Below the pieces are notes generated by a model. That model searched no databases. It worked only from the letters and a program-made list of their open reading frames with translations, and was not told the origin of the DNA. Below, piece by piece: positions 43,972-52,876 of a stretch of DNA of 64,000 bases. The DNA lies in NCBI GenBank assembly GCA_021324115.1, contig JAJPJS010000025.1:386122-450121 (forward strand), given 5' to 3'. A program made the position numbers and the translations under genes. The stretch's first letter is position 1, and each line of letters begins with the position of its first letter. The stretch comes from Nitrososphaerota archaeon (GTDB lineage: Archaea > Thermoproteota > Nitrososphaeria > Conexivisphaerales > DTJL01).

Positions 43972-45654
43972 GTGCCAACCGCGCTCGAAGATGTTGTCGA
44001 ACTTGCACGACGAAGAGGATTCTTCTGGCCAGCCTACGAGCCGTACGGCGGCGCTGCCGGACTTTATGTCCTGGGGAACCTGGGTGTCAGGCTATCCGCA
44101 AAAATAGCCCAGCTGTGGCGTGAATATTTTGTCACACCATTCAACTTTGTGGAGCTGGATACGCCCAACCTTGTTCCGGCTCCCGTGCTCGAGGCTTCAG
44201 GACATGTTTCGAACTTCAGGGATCCCATGGCAGAATGTTCAAGCTGCCACAGAAAATACAGGGCCGACCACTTGCTTGCAGATGCAGGGTCGAAACTGGG
44301 CGAGGGCTCAAGTCTTGAGGAAATGGAAAAGGAGCTTAATTCGTTAAAAGTGAAATGCCCGGAATGTAAAGCTTCACAGTGGACGGTCAGGCCATTCCTG
44401 ACGATGTTCGATACGAAGCTGGGGCCATACGCCGACGTTACAGCATTTCTTAGACCAGAAACTGCTCAGGGTACATTCGTGGAATTCAAGAGGATACTGG
44501 AAGTGGAGCGCGAAAGAATGCCTCTCGGTGTTGCGCAGATAGGCCGAGGGTTCAGGAATGAAATTTCGCCAAGACAGGGGATAATTCGGCTGAGGGAGCT
44601 CAGGATGATGGAGCTCGAGGTCTTTCTTGACCCCGAAAAACCGGAGTGTCAGTACCTTGACAGGGCCGACGAAAAGACGACACTCAGGATACTCACAGAA
44701 AAGGCAAGGGTCGGCGGCGTCACGGAGCCTGAAGAAGTTTCTCTGAAGGAGGCACTCGAAAGTGAAACGATCAAACTGGAATGGCTGGGTTTTCTCATGC
44801 TCCAGTCAAAGAAATTCATGCTGGCGCTGGGCGTACCGCCACCTTCAATCATGTTCCTTGAGAAGTTGAAGGAGGAGAGGGCTCACTACTCAACCCAAAC
44901 CTTCGACCTCGAAGTTAACCTCAACGAGCTCGGTTGGGTCGAAGTGGCAGGTCTGGCGTATCGCACAGACTTCGACCTGAAGTCACACACGATGAAGACT
45001 GGTGTGGACTTCTCGGTTTCGGTTCAGCTTCCAGCACCCATAAAGAGAAAGGTCAGGAGGTGGTTCATAGACATAGAGAAGCTGAAGAAGGCATATCCTG
45101 TTGAGTGGAGGTCTATGATGAAGGAATATGGCTCGATAAAGGAAAGAGAGGGGGAGCCTCCCTCTTCACTGGCTGGGGTTAGCGTCGAACCCTCCCTGTT
45201 TACGATAAAGGAGACAGAAGAATCTGTGAATGTGCGTAAATTCATACCCCATGTTGTGGAGCCAGCCTTTGGTGTGGAACGCCTAATGCTGGCCTCCCTA
45301 CTGTACGCTTACACCACAAAGGAAGACAGGACCGTGCTTCGACTTCCTGTGGAGATCGCCCCACAAGATGTCGCCGTCTTTCCGCTGATCTCGAAGGAAC
45401 CGATGATAAAGACCGCAATTGAAATTGCGGAAGAGCTTCGGAAAGCCGGACTTGCGGTCTTCTACGACGAATCAGGTACGATCGGAAGAAGATATGCCAG
45501 GTCTGACGAGGTCGGGATTCCGTTCGCGGTTACTGTTGATGGCCAGACGGAGCAGGATGGAACAGTAACACTGCGGGACAGGGACAGTTGGACCCAGGTA
45601 AGGGTTTCCAGGATCCAACTTGGCAAGGAGATACTTAATAGAAAAACGGCATGA
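43972..45654 (+). CDS. glyS: glycyl-tRNA synthetase, archaeal/eukaryotic dimeric type
   Basis: A 560-residue class II synthetase with a GTG start. It begins LARRRGFFWPAYEPYGGAAGLYVLGNLG, has a zinc-like CSSCHRKYRADH...CPEC insertion (about residues 87-130), motif 2 GRGFRNEISPRQGIIRLRELRMMELEVF, motif 3 around VVEPAFGVERLM, and the anticodon-binding end APQDVAVFPLI...DESGTIGRRYARSDEVGIPFAVTVD. Normal length for the group. Confidence 0.96.
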   Translation: MPTALEDVVELARRRGFFWPAYEPYGGAAGLYVLGNLGVRLSAKIAQLWREYFVTPFNFVELDTPNLVPAPVLEASGHVSNFRDPMAECSSCHRKYRADHLLADAGSKLGEGSSLEEMEKELNSLKVKCPECKASQWTVRPFLTMFDTKLGPYADVTAFLRPETAQGTFVEFKRILEVERERMPLGVAQIGRGFRNEISPRQGIIRLRELRMMELEVFLDPEKPECQYLDRADEKTTLRILTEKARVGGVTEPEEVSLKEALESETIKLEWLGFLMLQSKKFMLALGVPPPSIMFLEKLKEERAHYSTQTFDLEVNLNELGWVEVAGLAYRTDFDLKSHTMKTGVDFSVSVQLPAPIKRKVRRWFIDIEKLKKAYPVEWRSMMKEYGSIKEREGEPPSSLAGVSVEPSLFTIKETEESVNVRKFIPHVVEPAFGVERLMLASLLYAYTTKEDRTVLRLPVEIAPQDVAVFPLISKEPMIKTAIEIAEELRKAGLAVFYDESGTIGRRYARSDEVGIPFAVTVDGQTEQDGTVTLRDRDSWTQVRVSRIQLGKEILNRKTA

Positions 45655-45778
45655 ATAGTCAGGGAAAACAGAAGGAGCTGCTAACGGACTTGGGCTGTAT
45701 GCGATTGCAGAAGTGTCTTGGTCTTTGCTTTCTTCTGTTCTCGATTCTGCTGTAGGGGCATAAGAGATGTCCTTCATC

Positions 45779-47116
45779 CTAAATAAGGCTCAGCAGCAGA
45801 TACGCGTTGAAGGATATTATTATGAGCACGGTCACTACCGTTACCCCAATCGTAATCCTTGAGTTCACAAGTTCTCCCATGAATCTCCTCTTCGATGTGT
45901 AGTATACCAGCGGGATCATCGGGAGGGGTATCATCAGGCTCAGCACAACCTGACTGTACACAAGAAGGTTGAGCAGGGGCAGCCCCAGGAGTATCGCGAT
46001 AGTGGTCGGGAATACATTGATTACTCTCGTGATTATTCTTCTTGCCCAGATGTTCCAGCCTCTGCCCAGAAGTCCCTCCATTATGACCTGCCCCGCGATT
46101 GTCCCGAGCGCGGATGAGGACAACCCGGAGGCCAGAAGCGTTACTACAAATATTATTCCGACTATGGGACCATAAAGCTGGTTTGCATCCGCGACAAAGG
46201 TGTTTACCGTGATGTCTATGTTCGGATAAAACGGTGTCGCGATGATCAGTATTCCCGCGTTTATAACCCCCGCAAGCGAAAGAGTAATTACGGTTTCCCT
46301 CAGATGGAGTCTTCTTATCTGCTGCCTCGCATGTGTCGAATACTTCTCCTCCTTGGGCTGCGGAACGGTGTTTTTTCCGTTACCGGAACCGCTGAGCAGG
46401 TCCATCTTGTTTCTTGACAGCCAGGAGTGGACAAAAAGGGCATGTGGCATCACCGTCGCGCCTATCATTCCCACGGCAACCAGGAGGGCGTCTGTTGATG
46501 GTATCGAAGGTACTATTGAGTGGTACGCCACATCCCCCAGTGGGGGGCCAACCCTGAAGAGGTTGTAAAAGATCCCCATAACCAGTATGCTTATCAGAAG
46601 CGCGAAGTACTGTTCGATAAATCGAAACCTTCTACCCATCATTACAAGAAGAATGATCACGTCCAGTGCCCCAAAGATGGAGGCATACAGCAGCGGGACA
46701 CCGAAGAGAAGGTTGAGGCCTATCACTGTCCCTAGGTATTCGGCCAGGTCCGTCGCCGCTGCTGCCGCTTCAGCCGCGAGCCAGTAAGGAATCACGAATG
46801 CTCTCCTATCATTGAAGGATTCTCTGACCAGTTCAGGGAGGGACCTTCCCGACGCTATCCCCAGTTTGCCGGATAGATACTGAAGCAGCATCGCCATCAA
46901 TGATGCAAGCCAGCCAGCCCAGAGAAGCTCATACCTGTAACCTGCGCCGGCGGCCAGGTCGGTACCGTAATTTCCCGGGTCCATGTAGGCGATCGAAACC
47001 ATCAGCGCGGGTCCCATCCACTTCACAAGCTGCACTACATGGGGAATGCCGGCGCCCGCAGGGCGTTGTTGCTCCGGGGCATTCGAATCCTTGTCTGACT
47101 GGGAAGGCAAATGCAT
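45779..47116 (-). CDS. Nramp family Mn/Fe transporter
   Basis: The track start at 47239 overlaps the divergent regulator; ATG 47116 (MHLPSQSDK) lies about 26-32 nt after the TATA-like CATATAAC and is preferred, giving 445 residues. Helix 1 has SIAYMDPGNYGTDL with the metal-binding DPGN, helix 6 has GATVMPHALFVHSWL with Met-Pro-His. It imports Mn2+ or Fe2+ with protons. A DtxR/MntR regulator faces it over a palindrome that covers its TATA box. Confidence 0.9.
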   Translation of the reverse strand: MHLPSQSDKDSNAPEQQRPAGAGIPHVVQLVKWMGPALMVSIAYMDPGNYGTDLAAGAGYRYELLWAGWLASLMAMLLQYLSGKLGIASGRSLPELVRESFNDRRAFVIPYWLAAEAAAAATDLAEYLGTVIGLNLLFGVPLLYASIFGALDVIILLVMMGRRFRFIEQYFALLISILVMGIFYNLFRVGPPLGDVAYHSIVPSIPSTDALLVAVGMIGATVMPHALFVHSWLSRNKMDLLSGSGNGKNTVPQPKEEKYSTHARQQIRRLHLRETVITLSLAGVINAGILIIATPFYPNIDITVNTFVADANQLYGPIVGIIFVVTLLASGLSSSALGTIAGQVIMEGLLGRGWNIWARRIITRVINVFPTTIAILLGLPLLNLLVYSQVVLSLMIPLPMIPLVYYTSKRRFMGELVNSRITIGVTVVTVLIIISFNAYLLLSLI

Positions 47117-47139
47117 AAAACCTGACGGGTTGTGTACGC

Positions 47140-47159
47140 AAGTTATATGGATATAACTT
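47140..47159. promoter_or_regulatory. 20-bp palindrome, likely MntR/DtxR operator
   Basis: AAGTTATATGGATATAACTT has perfect 9-bp arms around GG and covers the TATA box of the Nramp gene. A half-match, CATATCTAACTT, follows around 47164-47176 towards the regulator gene, whose own TATA box (GCTTAAATAC, 47182-47191) lies about 26 nt before its ATG. Confidence 0.6.
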
Positions 47160-47216
47160 TTTTTTACATATCTAACTTTCTTAGGCTTAAATACATCTCC
47201 GCACCACTCTGCTGAC

Positions 47217-47657
47217 ATGGCGCCACGGGGCGACGCCAAAGTAACTTACAGGCCGTCCCGCGGGAAAAGGGGCGCACAGGCGGCTCTCGAAGATTATGTT
47301 GAGATGATTAATCATCTCATCAAGGAGAAGGGCTTCGCATCCCAGGCTGAAATAGCAGAGAGGCTGGGTGTGAGTCCCCCGAGCGTTACGTCGATGCTCA
47401 GGAAGCTGAGGGACAAGGGGTATGTCATACATGAAAGGTACAGAGGGGTATCACTCACGGAGAACGGAAAGAAGCTGGCCGAGAGGATGGAGGTGCGGCA
47501 TATAATGCTGGCCGAGTTCCTCACCGTGATCGGAGTCGATAAAAAGACGGCATATGAGGATGCGGAGAACATCGAACATTACCTTCATCCGGCGACGGTT
47601 GAAAAAATATCCCAGCTCCTGAAGGCACTAAAAAAAGGCGAGATAAAGAGCGGCTGA
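47217..47657 (+). CDS. DtxR/MntR family metal-dependent regulator
   Basis: A 146-residue protein with the winged helix ALEDYVEMINHLIKEKGFASQAEIAERLGVSPPSVTSMLRKLRDKGYVIHERYRGVSLTENGKKLAERMEVRHIMLAEFLTVIGV and the metal-binding dimer domain DAENIEHYLHPATVEKI. No SH3-like third domain, as in MntR. It probably senses Mn2+ or Fe2+ and represses the divergent Nramp gene. Its end overlaps the convergent DUF92 gene by 30 bp. Confidence 0.9.
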   Translation: MAPRGDAKVTYRPSRGKRGAQAALEDYVEMINHLIKEKGFASQAEIAERLGVSPPSVTSMLRKLRDKGYVIHERYRGVSLTENGKKLAERMEVRHIMLAEFLTVIGVDKKTAYEDAENIEHYLHPATVEKISQLLKALKKGEIKSG

Positions 47658-48440
47658 AATGAGTGGGCCCGATGCTGCGCCCAGTATATTCACTTCGTTG
47701 TTACCAAGCCAATGCAGACCCGAAACCAGGCGTGCCTGCTTTCCACAGTGGATCCTTTTCTCGGTGGAGGTACCACAGACATCGCAGATGAAGTATCCCT
47801 GAACCGTGGCGCCAAGCATGCTGTCCACGTTGGATCCTATGAAACCCCCAACCACAGCAACTGCGACAAGAGGAAGTGATACTATCCCGAGGAAGAACCC
47901 GAAAAACGAGAAAAGCAGGGCACCCGCCAACTCGGCAAAAATCCCAAGAGACGTCACACCCCCGCTTCTCCCAGGCTGGGTCTGCTGTCCTGAGAACAGA
48001 AATCTGGGCGGGGACCTGCTGAGCAGTCCTATTTCCGTACCCAACGTGTCAGCCAGTGCAGACGCCACCGAAGCAACGAACATCAGCCCGAGAATCGAGT
48101 AGGGAAATAAAGAGTAAACGAGGGCTATCAGGGTTGGCACCCCGCCGTTTGCAAGCACGTTCAGCGCTCCCCTCGCTCCTCCCTTCTCCTGCGCCGCCTG
48201 AAGCTTGGATTTGTACTCATATCTGTACCTTGTCGCAAGTGTGCCAGCAGCGAGGAAAACCACGAGGTAGGCGACCCAGCTCCATCCGGCGGACAGCCCT
48301 ATGATTACTCCCATTAGGAAGGCTGCCAGCGACCCCAGTCTGTCTGTGGCCTTGAGCCTGTACGACAGGACGGCAAGGAATGCTAGTCCAGCCACCCCAA
48401 GCAGGTCCACCAGTGCACCTGCCATGGCTGAAAGCCTCAA
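47628..48440 (-). CDS. DUF92 family membrane protein
   Basis: A 270-residue protein with about six helices. DATDRLGSL-like (KATDRLGSLAAFLMGVIIG), ANGGVPTLIALVYSLFP, ASALADTLGTEIGLLS and VTSLGIFAELAGALLFSF are typical of DUF92 (TIGR00297). Plant relatives (VTE5/VTE6 region) act on phytol phosphates, so a role in isoprenoid phosphate salvage is possible. A Cys-rich loop (CDVCGTSTEKRIHCG) near 235 is an addition. ATG 48425 is an alternative start. Confidence 0.8.
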   Translation of the reverse strand: MRLSAMAGALVDLLGVAGLAFLAVLSYRLKATDRLGSLAAFLMGVIIGLSAGWSWVAYLVVFLAAGTLATRYRYEYKSKLQAAQEKGGARGALNVLANGGVPTLIALVYSLFPYSILGLMFVASVASALADTLGTEIGLLSRSPPRFLFSGQQTQPGRSGGVTSLGIFAELAGALLFSFFGFFLGIVSLPLVAVAVVGGFIGSNVDSMLGATVQGYFICDVCGTSTEKRIHCGKQARLVSGLHWLGNNEVNILGAASGPLISAALYLAFF

Positions 48441-48546
48441 AGAGGGGTTTATACACGATTCTGAGTTAGCCTTATTGTATATAGCCTGTTACATGGTTAG
48501 AAATGAAGTGAGGATAAAACCACTGCATCCGGTATTTCGAAACGCT

Positions 48547-49254
48547 TCAACTGGAGCCGGTGGAACCAAGGGTCCTCAGCCTTTCTCCTATCTCGGCTTC
48601 TGAAAGGCTGGTTGTGGCTGCCAAAATGATCCTTTCCCTTGACGCCAGCTCAACTGCAAGGGGGTCGAGCTGACTCAACCCATGTATCACCACCATTCTG
48701 GGCTTGAGCTGGGAAACCCTCACTGCGACCATCGGACTTCTTCCCAGTCCCACCTTCGTGAAGACGACCACCCTTTCGGTGCTCGAGCCATATATCGCAT
48801 AGAACTGCGCGCCGGAAAGGGAGTAGATGGTGCGAAGGCTGTCAAGCACTGTGAAACCGAAGAGTGACCTGTCGAGCTGATCCTCACCTGTAAGTATCCT
48901 GCACCGGAGCGCCTCAGAGACACTTCTGGCAGATACCGGGTCCGCATACTCCCCTATGTAGAGTATGGCGCCTTCACGTGTCGGTTCCGGCTTTGACCTG
49001 AGAAGTCTCCCTTCCTTACGATCGATGTTGGTGAGTGACAATACGAACCTCCTAAGGAAACCTGCTCCCGGCGAATGACGCCTGCCGTTTTCGTAGTCAC
49101 TCAGCACCGACGGGGATATCTTCATTTCACGCGCAAGCTCGGCCTGGCCTACACCCGCACGCTCTCTCCACATCTTCATCGTGCGACCGGGTTGCTGGCT
49201 CACGGCAAGTTCCCCAGCAATTGTGATGAGAAGCTGATCGTAGGGGTCAGACAA
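48547..49254 (-). CDS. archaeal HTH transcriptional regulator (COG1709-like)
   Basis: A 235-residue protein with an XRE-type helix-turn-helix (MKMWRERAGVGQAELAREMKISPSVLSDYENGRRHSPG, about 26-63) followed by a larger C-terminal domain with FTVLDSLRTIYSLSGAQFYAIYGSSTERVVVFTKVGLGRSPMVAVRVSQLKPRMVVIHG. This arrangement is widespread in archaea and not studied much. Faces left next to the HerA gene but in the same direction, 100 bp after its stop. Confidence 0.8.
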   Translation of the reverse strand: MSDPYDQLLITIAGELAVSQQPGRTMKMWRERAGVGQAELAREMKISPSVLSDYENGRRHSPGAGFLRRFVLSLTNIDRKEGRLLRSKPEPTREGAILYIGEYADPVSARSVSEALRCRILTGEDQLDRSLFGFTVLDSLRTIYSLSGAQFYAIYGSSTERVVVFTKVGLGRSPMVAVRVSQLKPRMVVIHGLSQLDPLAVELASRERIILAATTSLSEAEIGERLRTLGSTGSS

Positions 49255-49354
49255 GATAAGACGACCATGCGTCAGATGACGACATGATATTTAACGTTTG
49301 CCGGCGGCGTGACGTGATTTCCTTTTGATCGTGTATCACCCGGCTGGATTGTCA

Positions 49355-50833
49355 TCACCGGGTCTCGACGGGCGGCGTGCTTTCTATGTGACTGGTGAAG
49401 AAAAGCCTCGTCGAACCAAGGGACTGGAAGTCCGTATCCACGGATTTGACCACCACGGGCAGGTCGCCCACCACTTTGCCGAGAACGAGACAGTGCTTCG
49501 GCTCGAGAGTTCTGACAATGCTCTTGACTGTCTCGAAGTCTGTCATCGAAGCCTGCGCCACCTGCTCTATATCCTTCTCATTCGTAAAGTTGTAAAGGAA
49601 TATGTTGTCCGCCTGCCTGTATATGTCCGGTCCGATCGCATCCGGCTGATTTGTGACGAACGTGCTGAAGACGCCGAAGTGTCTCATTCGGGTGATGAGG
49701 TCCTCCCAGTAGGTGTGCCTCAGATAAAGGTGTGCTTCTTCTGCAAGCAGAAAGACAGGCTCGAGCGTCCTCTGCTCGAGGCAATCTATCAGCTTGGCGA
49801 GCACGGACTCAACAATCATCCGCCTTGCTAGAGGACCCACACCGCTCAGTGTGACGATCAGTGCTCCTCCATCCTTCATAGAGGCGAATTCCTCCTCGAT
49901 TGTGGTAACGTACCTGGAATTGTCCGATATCAGGTCTGACGAGATAAGTGAATAATACCTTGAAAGCAGGGCATCTCTCACGAACTCGTTGCAGTGCCAG
50001 TGGTTGATCGTTTCTTCGAGGTCCTTCAACGTCACCCTCCCGCTCTGCTCAAGGTAATCCCATATCCTCATGAACTCCCTCATCGTGGCTCCAGGGACCT
50101 CCAGGACATTCTGCAGTACATCCACAAGAATCCTCTTTCCCAAATATCTGAGGCTGAACCTGAGGTTGTAGCCTGGCTGGAGCACCTTCACCCTCTTGGC
50201 ATATCTGCTAACACCGCCTTCCCTGCTCAGTGCCAGTCCACCATATTCCCCGTTCAGGTCGAATATCAGGACCTTGGCCCCATGGTCCAGCAAACCAGAC
50301 ACCAGAAGCTTGGCCATGTGCGACTTTCCTGCCTCCTTCCTGCCTGTTATGATGTTCAGCCTGCCGTCAAGGTCCTCCGCATTGATTGAATTCCCTTCGC
50401 CGTTCACAGATTCACCGAGAAGTATACGGCGGGTTCCCCTTGACCCTATTATTTCGTAAAGCTCGGACACACCCATCTTGCTGACGGTGCTCGAGCTCCT
50501 GCTTGGCAGCCAGCCCGATTCCGGGATTCTTTTTCCCGCCCTGATGACGCACCTGATCTTGCACAGCAGCACCCTGGCATCCTTTATCATCACACCCAGA
50601 CTCTCCATTTCGAGCGGGTCGAGCCTGTTCAGCTCCGACCCTGAAAAGAGTTCATCCCTGAGAAGGTCCTCCTGAATGCCGGGCGAATCGAGGTAGGCTG
50701 AATCATACAGCTGGACCACCATCTGAGTATCTGCCCTCTCATCGACTATCTTCATGTATTCCCCCTTCGTGAATTCTTCGCCCGGAAGTGCAAGTATCAT
50801 CATCTCGTCACCCCTTTTGGAAAGGATTCTCAA
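49355..50833 (-). CDS. HerA-like DNA translocase ATPase
   Basis: A 492-residue ATPase of the HerA/FtsK superfamily. N-terminal barrel-like part (about 1-150), Walker A GRKEAGKS at 164-171, then KVLIFDLNGEYGGL, Walker B PVFLLAEEAH, and the sensor VTNQPDAIG. HerA hexamers pump DNA for the NurA nuclease in end resection. Its start overlaps the end of the NurA-like gene by 4 bp (ATGA), so the pair is coupled. Mre11 and Rad50 genes are not in the window. Confidence 0.85.
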   Translation of the reverse strand: MRILSKRGDEMMILALPGEEFTKGEYMKIVDERADTQMVVQLYDSAYLDSPGIQEDLLRDELFSGSELNRLDPLEMESLGVMIKDARVLLCKIRCVIRAGKRIPESGWLPSRSSSTVSKMGVSELYEIIGSRGTRRILLGESVNGEGNSINAEDLDGRLNIITGRKEAGKSHMAKLLVSGLLDHGAKVLIFDLNGEYGGLALSREGGVSRYAKRVKVLQPGYNLRFSLRYLGKRILVDVLQNVLEVPGATMREFMRIWDYLEQSGRVTLKDLEETINHWHCNEFVRDALLSRYYSLISSDLISDNSRYVTTIEEEFASMKDGGALIVTLSGVGPLARRMIVESVLAKLIDCLEQRTLEPVFLLAEEAHLYLRHTYWEDLITRMRHFGVFSTFVTNQPDAIGPDIYRQADNIFLYNFTNEKDIEQVAQASMTDFETVKSIVRTLEPKHCLVLGKVVGDLPVVVKSVDTDFQSLGSTRLFFTSHIESTPPVETR

Positions 50834-51840
50834 TTTCCTCCCCTCCCTCCGAGCTGCATCTTCCCGAGAAGTGCGCGCCTCACGTTGAACGACTGTACCA
50901 CATTTGTTCCCTCCGTCCTCACCAGCCTTCCCTTTGCGCTCTCCTCTTCACCGAGTGAGAAGATCGACAGGATATGAGCAGCCTTCAGGGTGTCGGGGTA
51001 TCCATGGCAGAGTATGTCGCTGGCTACAAGCGAGGAAAGCGACCCTTCGAGTCCTTCTTCCGTCAGGATATCTATCCTAAGTGGAACTCCGTCCGAAGAA
51101 AGCCTTGCCAGGACCGAGCGACCCAGCACGGTGGGTGCGATTGAACGAACAACGTCAGAAACTTCCATGAAGGATGGTCTGGTGCTTTTGTAAAGCTTCC
51201 CTTCAAGTCTCTGGAGGGGTCTGAGCTTCGTGTTCTTTGTCACACCCATGAGTACGACCCCGTTTCTTTCGCATGTCTCAGCAATCCTCACGAGTGAACA
51301 TCTTGAAGGTTCGAAATTGGAAACCCTGAGCGAGCCATCAAGTGCAAGAATCCCTCCACTCATGTTGATTGCAACATCGAGGGCTGCAGCCCTTTCCATA
51401 ATCACCCTCACAACCCTTGTCGCTACGGCTGCGTCATGTATTATGAATCGCTCAGGCAGCCTGTTTGAAAGAAGCTCATTAACCTTGGCGACGTTCGACT
51501 CGCCGATATAGAAGATGCTTGGTCCGAACACATACGCATATTTCTTTCCTTCGCGCCTGGAGGAGACCGTCACCTTCCCCGCCATGACAAATCCGTCATC
51601 CACCTCCCCAAGCACGATTACGCTGGAATCGATGGAAGAAACCGGTTTGACGCTGCCCTCGGTTGGGATGGGTACGCAGGATGAACCCCCTGAAGACTCT
51701 GCAGCTGAGACACTTCCCCAGCCCATCAACGGCTGCTGCTCCTCGCCGTTGCGGTACAGAACCATCCTCCTGCCCCTTATCCCCGAAAGACTTGCCAGCG
51801 AAAGTTGTGCTACTTCACTTACGCTGCTCCCAAGTATCAA
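50830..51840 (-). CDS. NurA-domain nuclease
   Basis: The track starts at 51969, but TTG 51840 with GGGAGG 9 nt upstream and the TATA-like AAATAAACA about 30 nt upstream is preferred (336 residues). The RNase H-like core shows GGILALDGSLRVSN with the metal-binding Asp, VVLMGVTKNTKLR with the typical Lys, and a C-terminal HGYPDTLKAAH region with Asp/His. With HerA it would digest DNA ends. The sequence is diverged and the assignment rests on these motifs plus the neighbour. Confidence 0.72.
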   Translation of the reverse strand: MILGSSVSEVAQLSLASLSGIRGRRMVLYRNGEEQQPLMGWGSVSAAESSGGSSCVPIPTEGSVKPVSSIDSSVIVLGEVDDGFVMAGKVTVSSRREGKKYAYVFGPSIFYIGESNVAKVNELLSNRLPERFIIHDAAVATRVVRVIMERAAALDVAINMSGGILALDGSLRVSNFEPSRCSLVRIAETCERNGVVLMGVTKNTKLRPLQRLEGKLYKSTRPSFMEVSDVVRSIAPTVLGRSVLARLSSDGVPLRIDILTEEGLEGSLSSLVASDILCHGYPDTLKAAHILSIFSLGEEESAKGRLVRTEGTNVVQSFNVRRALLGKMQLGGRGGN

Positions 51841-51882
51841 ACGAAATAACCTCCCACAGACATATTGGTAATGTTTATTTGC

Positions 51883-51952
51883 TTGCGCATCTTGAACAAC
51901 AACAGGAGGGGAACTAAAGTTAATAAATATTGCGCAATAGCATCTTGCGCAA
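51883..51952. promoter_or_regulatory. bidirectional promoter with TTGCGCAA palindromes
   Basis: TATTGCGCAATA (51928-51939) is a perfect 12-bp palindrome directly after the TATA-like TTAATAAATA of the rightward gene. TTGCGCAA recurs at 51945-51952, centre to centre 15 bp, and TTGCGCA at 51883-51889 beside the nurA promoter. GCATCTTG also occurs twice (51887 and 51940). The layout suggests a repressor that governs both directions. Confidence 0.6.
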
Positions 51953-51956
51953 CAAT

Positions 51957-52388
51957 ATGGGTGATGCATCGTTGAGCGGCTCGACGATGATCCATATCAA
52001 ACTCAAGCGCGGAAGCTGGGAAATTGACCTTGACTGCCCGGAGGAAAGGGTAACCGAAACAATAAGGAATGTCCTGGCGGGGCTGGACGTACCCCAGGGG
52101 ATTCCCCGAGCACTGGACGAAGACAAATCAGCCGGCGCGGGCAGGGGGGTCACCTGCAAGTGGCTGCTGGAAGGGATGTACCGGGAAGGCTGGTTTTCCC
52201 AGCCTCGCAGTCTATCGGAGGTGGATGAAGAACTTGCCAGGAGGGGGTACCACTACGACAGGACCGCAGTCTCCCACAGCCTCACGGACCTCGTCAGGGA
52301 GCAGTTATTGAGCAGGGATGGTGCGCCGAGGAACTACACGTACGTTCAGAAAAAGCCCCCGGAACCTGCTCCGGCGACTCACCTGTGA
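51957..52388 (+). CDS. two-part winged-helix protein A, facing nurA-herA
   Basis: Likely start ATG 51957 (MGDASLSGS), about 34 nt after the TATA box, giving 143 residues. Residues 11-45 (MIHIKLKRGSWEIDLDCPEERVTETIRNVLAGL) form a beta-hairpin plus helix; after a variable linker a winged helix follows (CKWLLEGMYREGWFSQPRSLSEVDEELARRGYHYDRTAVSHSLTDLVREQLLSR). The same layout is found in the two genes downstream. Probably DNA-binding; target may be the TTGCGCAA sites. Its end overlaps the convergent gene by 10 bp. Confidence 0.72.
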   Translation: MGDASLSGSTMIHIKLKRGSWEIDLDCPEERVTETIRNVLAGLDVPQGIPRALDEDKSAGAGRGVTCKWLLEGMYREGWFSQPRSLSEVDEELARRGYHYDRTAVSHSLTDLVREQLLSRDGAPRNYTYVQKKPPEPAPATHL

Positions 52389-52876
52389 CGGGGTAGCTGT
52401 TTGACCAGCCAGTCTATTCCAACTGTGTTTATGAAGTAGAATGTGCCATCGTCCACGACGACCCTGTCCACATAACCTGCCTTTACGAGCTCGCTGAGCC
52501 TGGAGCTTATCGACTTGGGGTTCAGTCCCGTGGTCCTCTCAAGCTCCTGAAGCGTGGTCCTGGCAGAAGACTGCTTCCCTGATTCTGCGTACACCTTCAC
52601 CGCTACAAGCTGCAGTGCGATCAGTATCTTGTCGCTCAATGGCCTATCAGAAACAACGCGGGGACCCTCCGGCGTTATTCTTACGAAGTCTCCGAACCTG
52701 TTCATGAGGTCTGAAAGGCTGAAGCTGAGGAACACCTTCTTCGCAAGGTTGAAGGTGGGTATTGTCTGAGTTGCAAGCCTGTTCACTTCGAGCGCCACAT
52801 CTTCAGGTGAACCTTCGAGTTCGGTTTCAAAACTATCGATTTTGAGATGGACCTTCATCTTGTGTTCTATGCTCAA
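52379..52876 (-). CDS. two-part winged-helix protein B
   Basis: A 165-residue protein. It opens with a hairpin-helix (MKVHLKIDSFETELEGSPEDVALEVNRLATQTI) like protein A, has a middle helical part with KVFLSFSLSDLMNRFGDFVRI, and a winged helix SARTTLQELERTTGLNPKSISSRLSELVKAGYVDRVVVDDGTFYFI at the end. The TTG start at 52876 overlaps the upstream TGA (TTGA); ATG 52858 is an alternative. Co-transcribed with protein C. Confidence 0.72.
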   Translation of the reverse strand: MSIEHKMKVHLKIDSFETELEGSPEDVALEVNRLATQTIPTFNLAKKVFLSFSLSDLMNRFGDFVRITPEGPRVVSDRPLSDKILIALQLVAVKVYAESGKQSSARTTLQELERTTGLNPKSISSRLSELVKAGYVDRVVVDDGTFYFINTVGIDWLVKQLPRHR

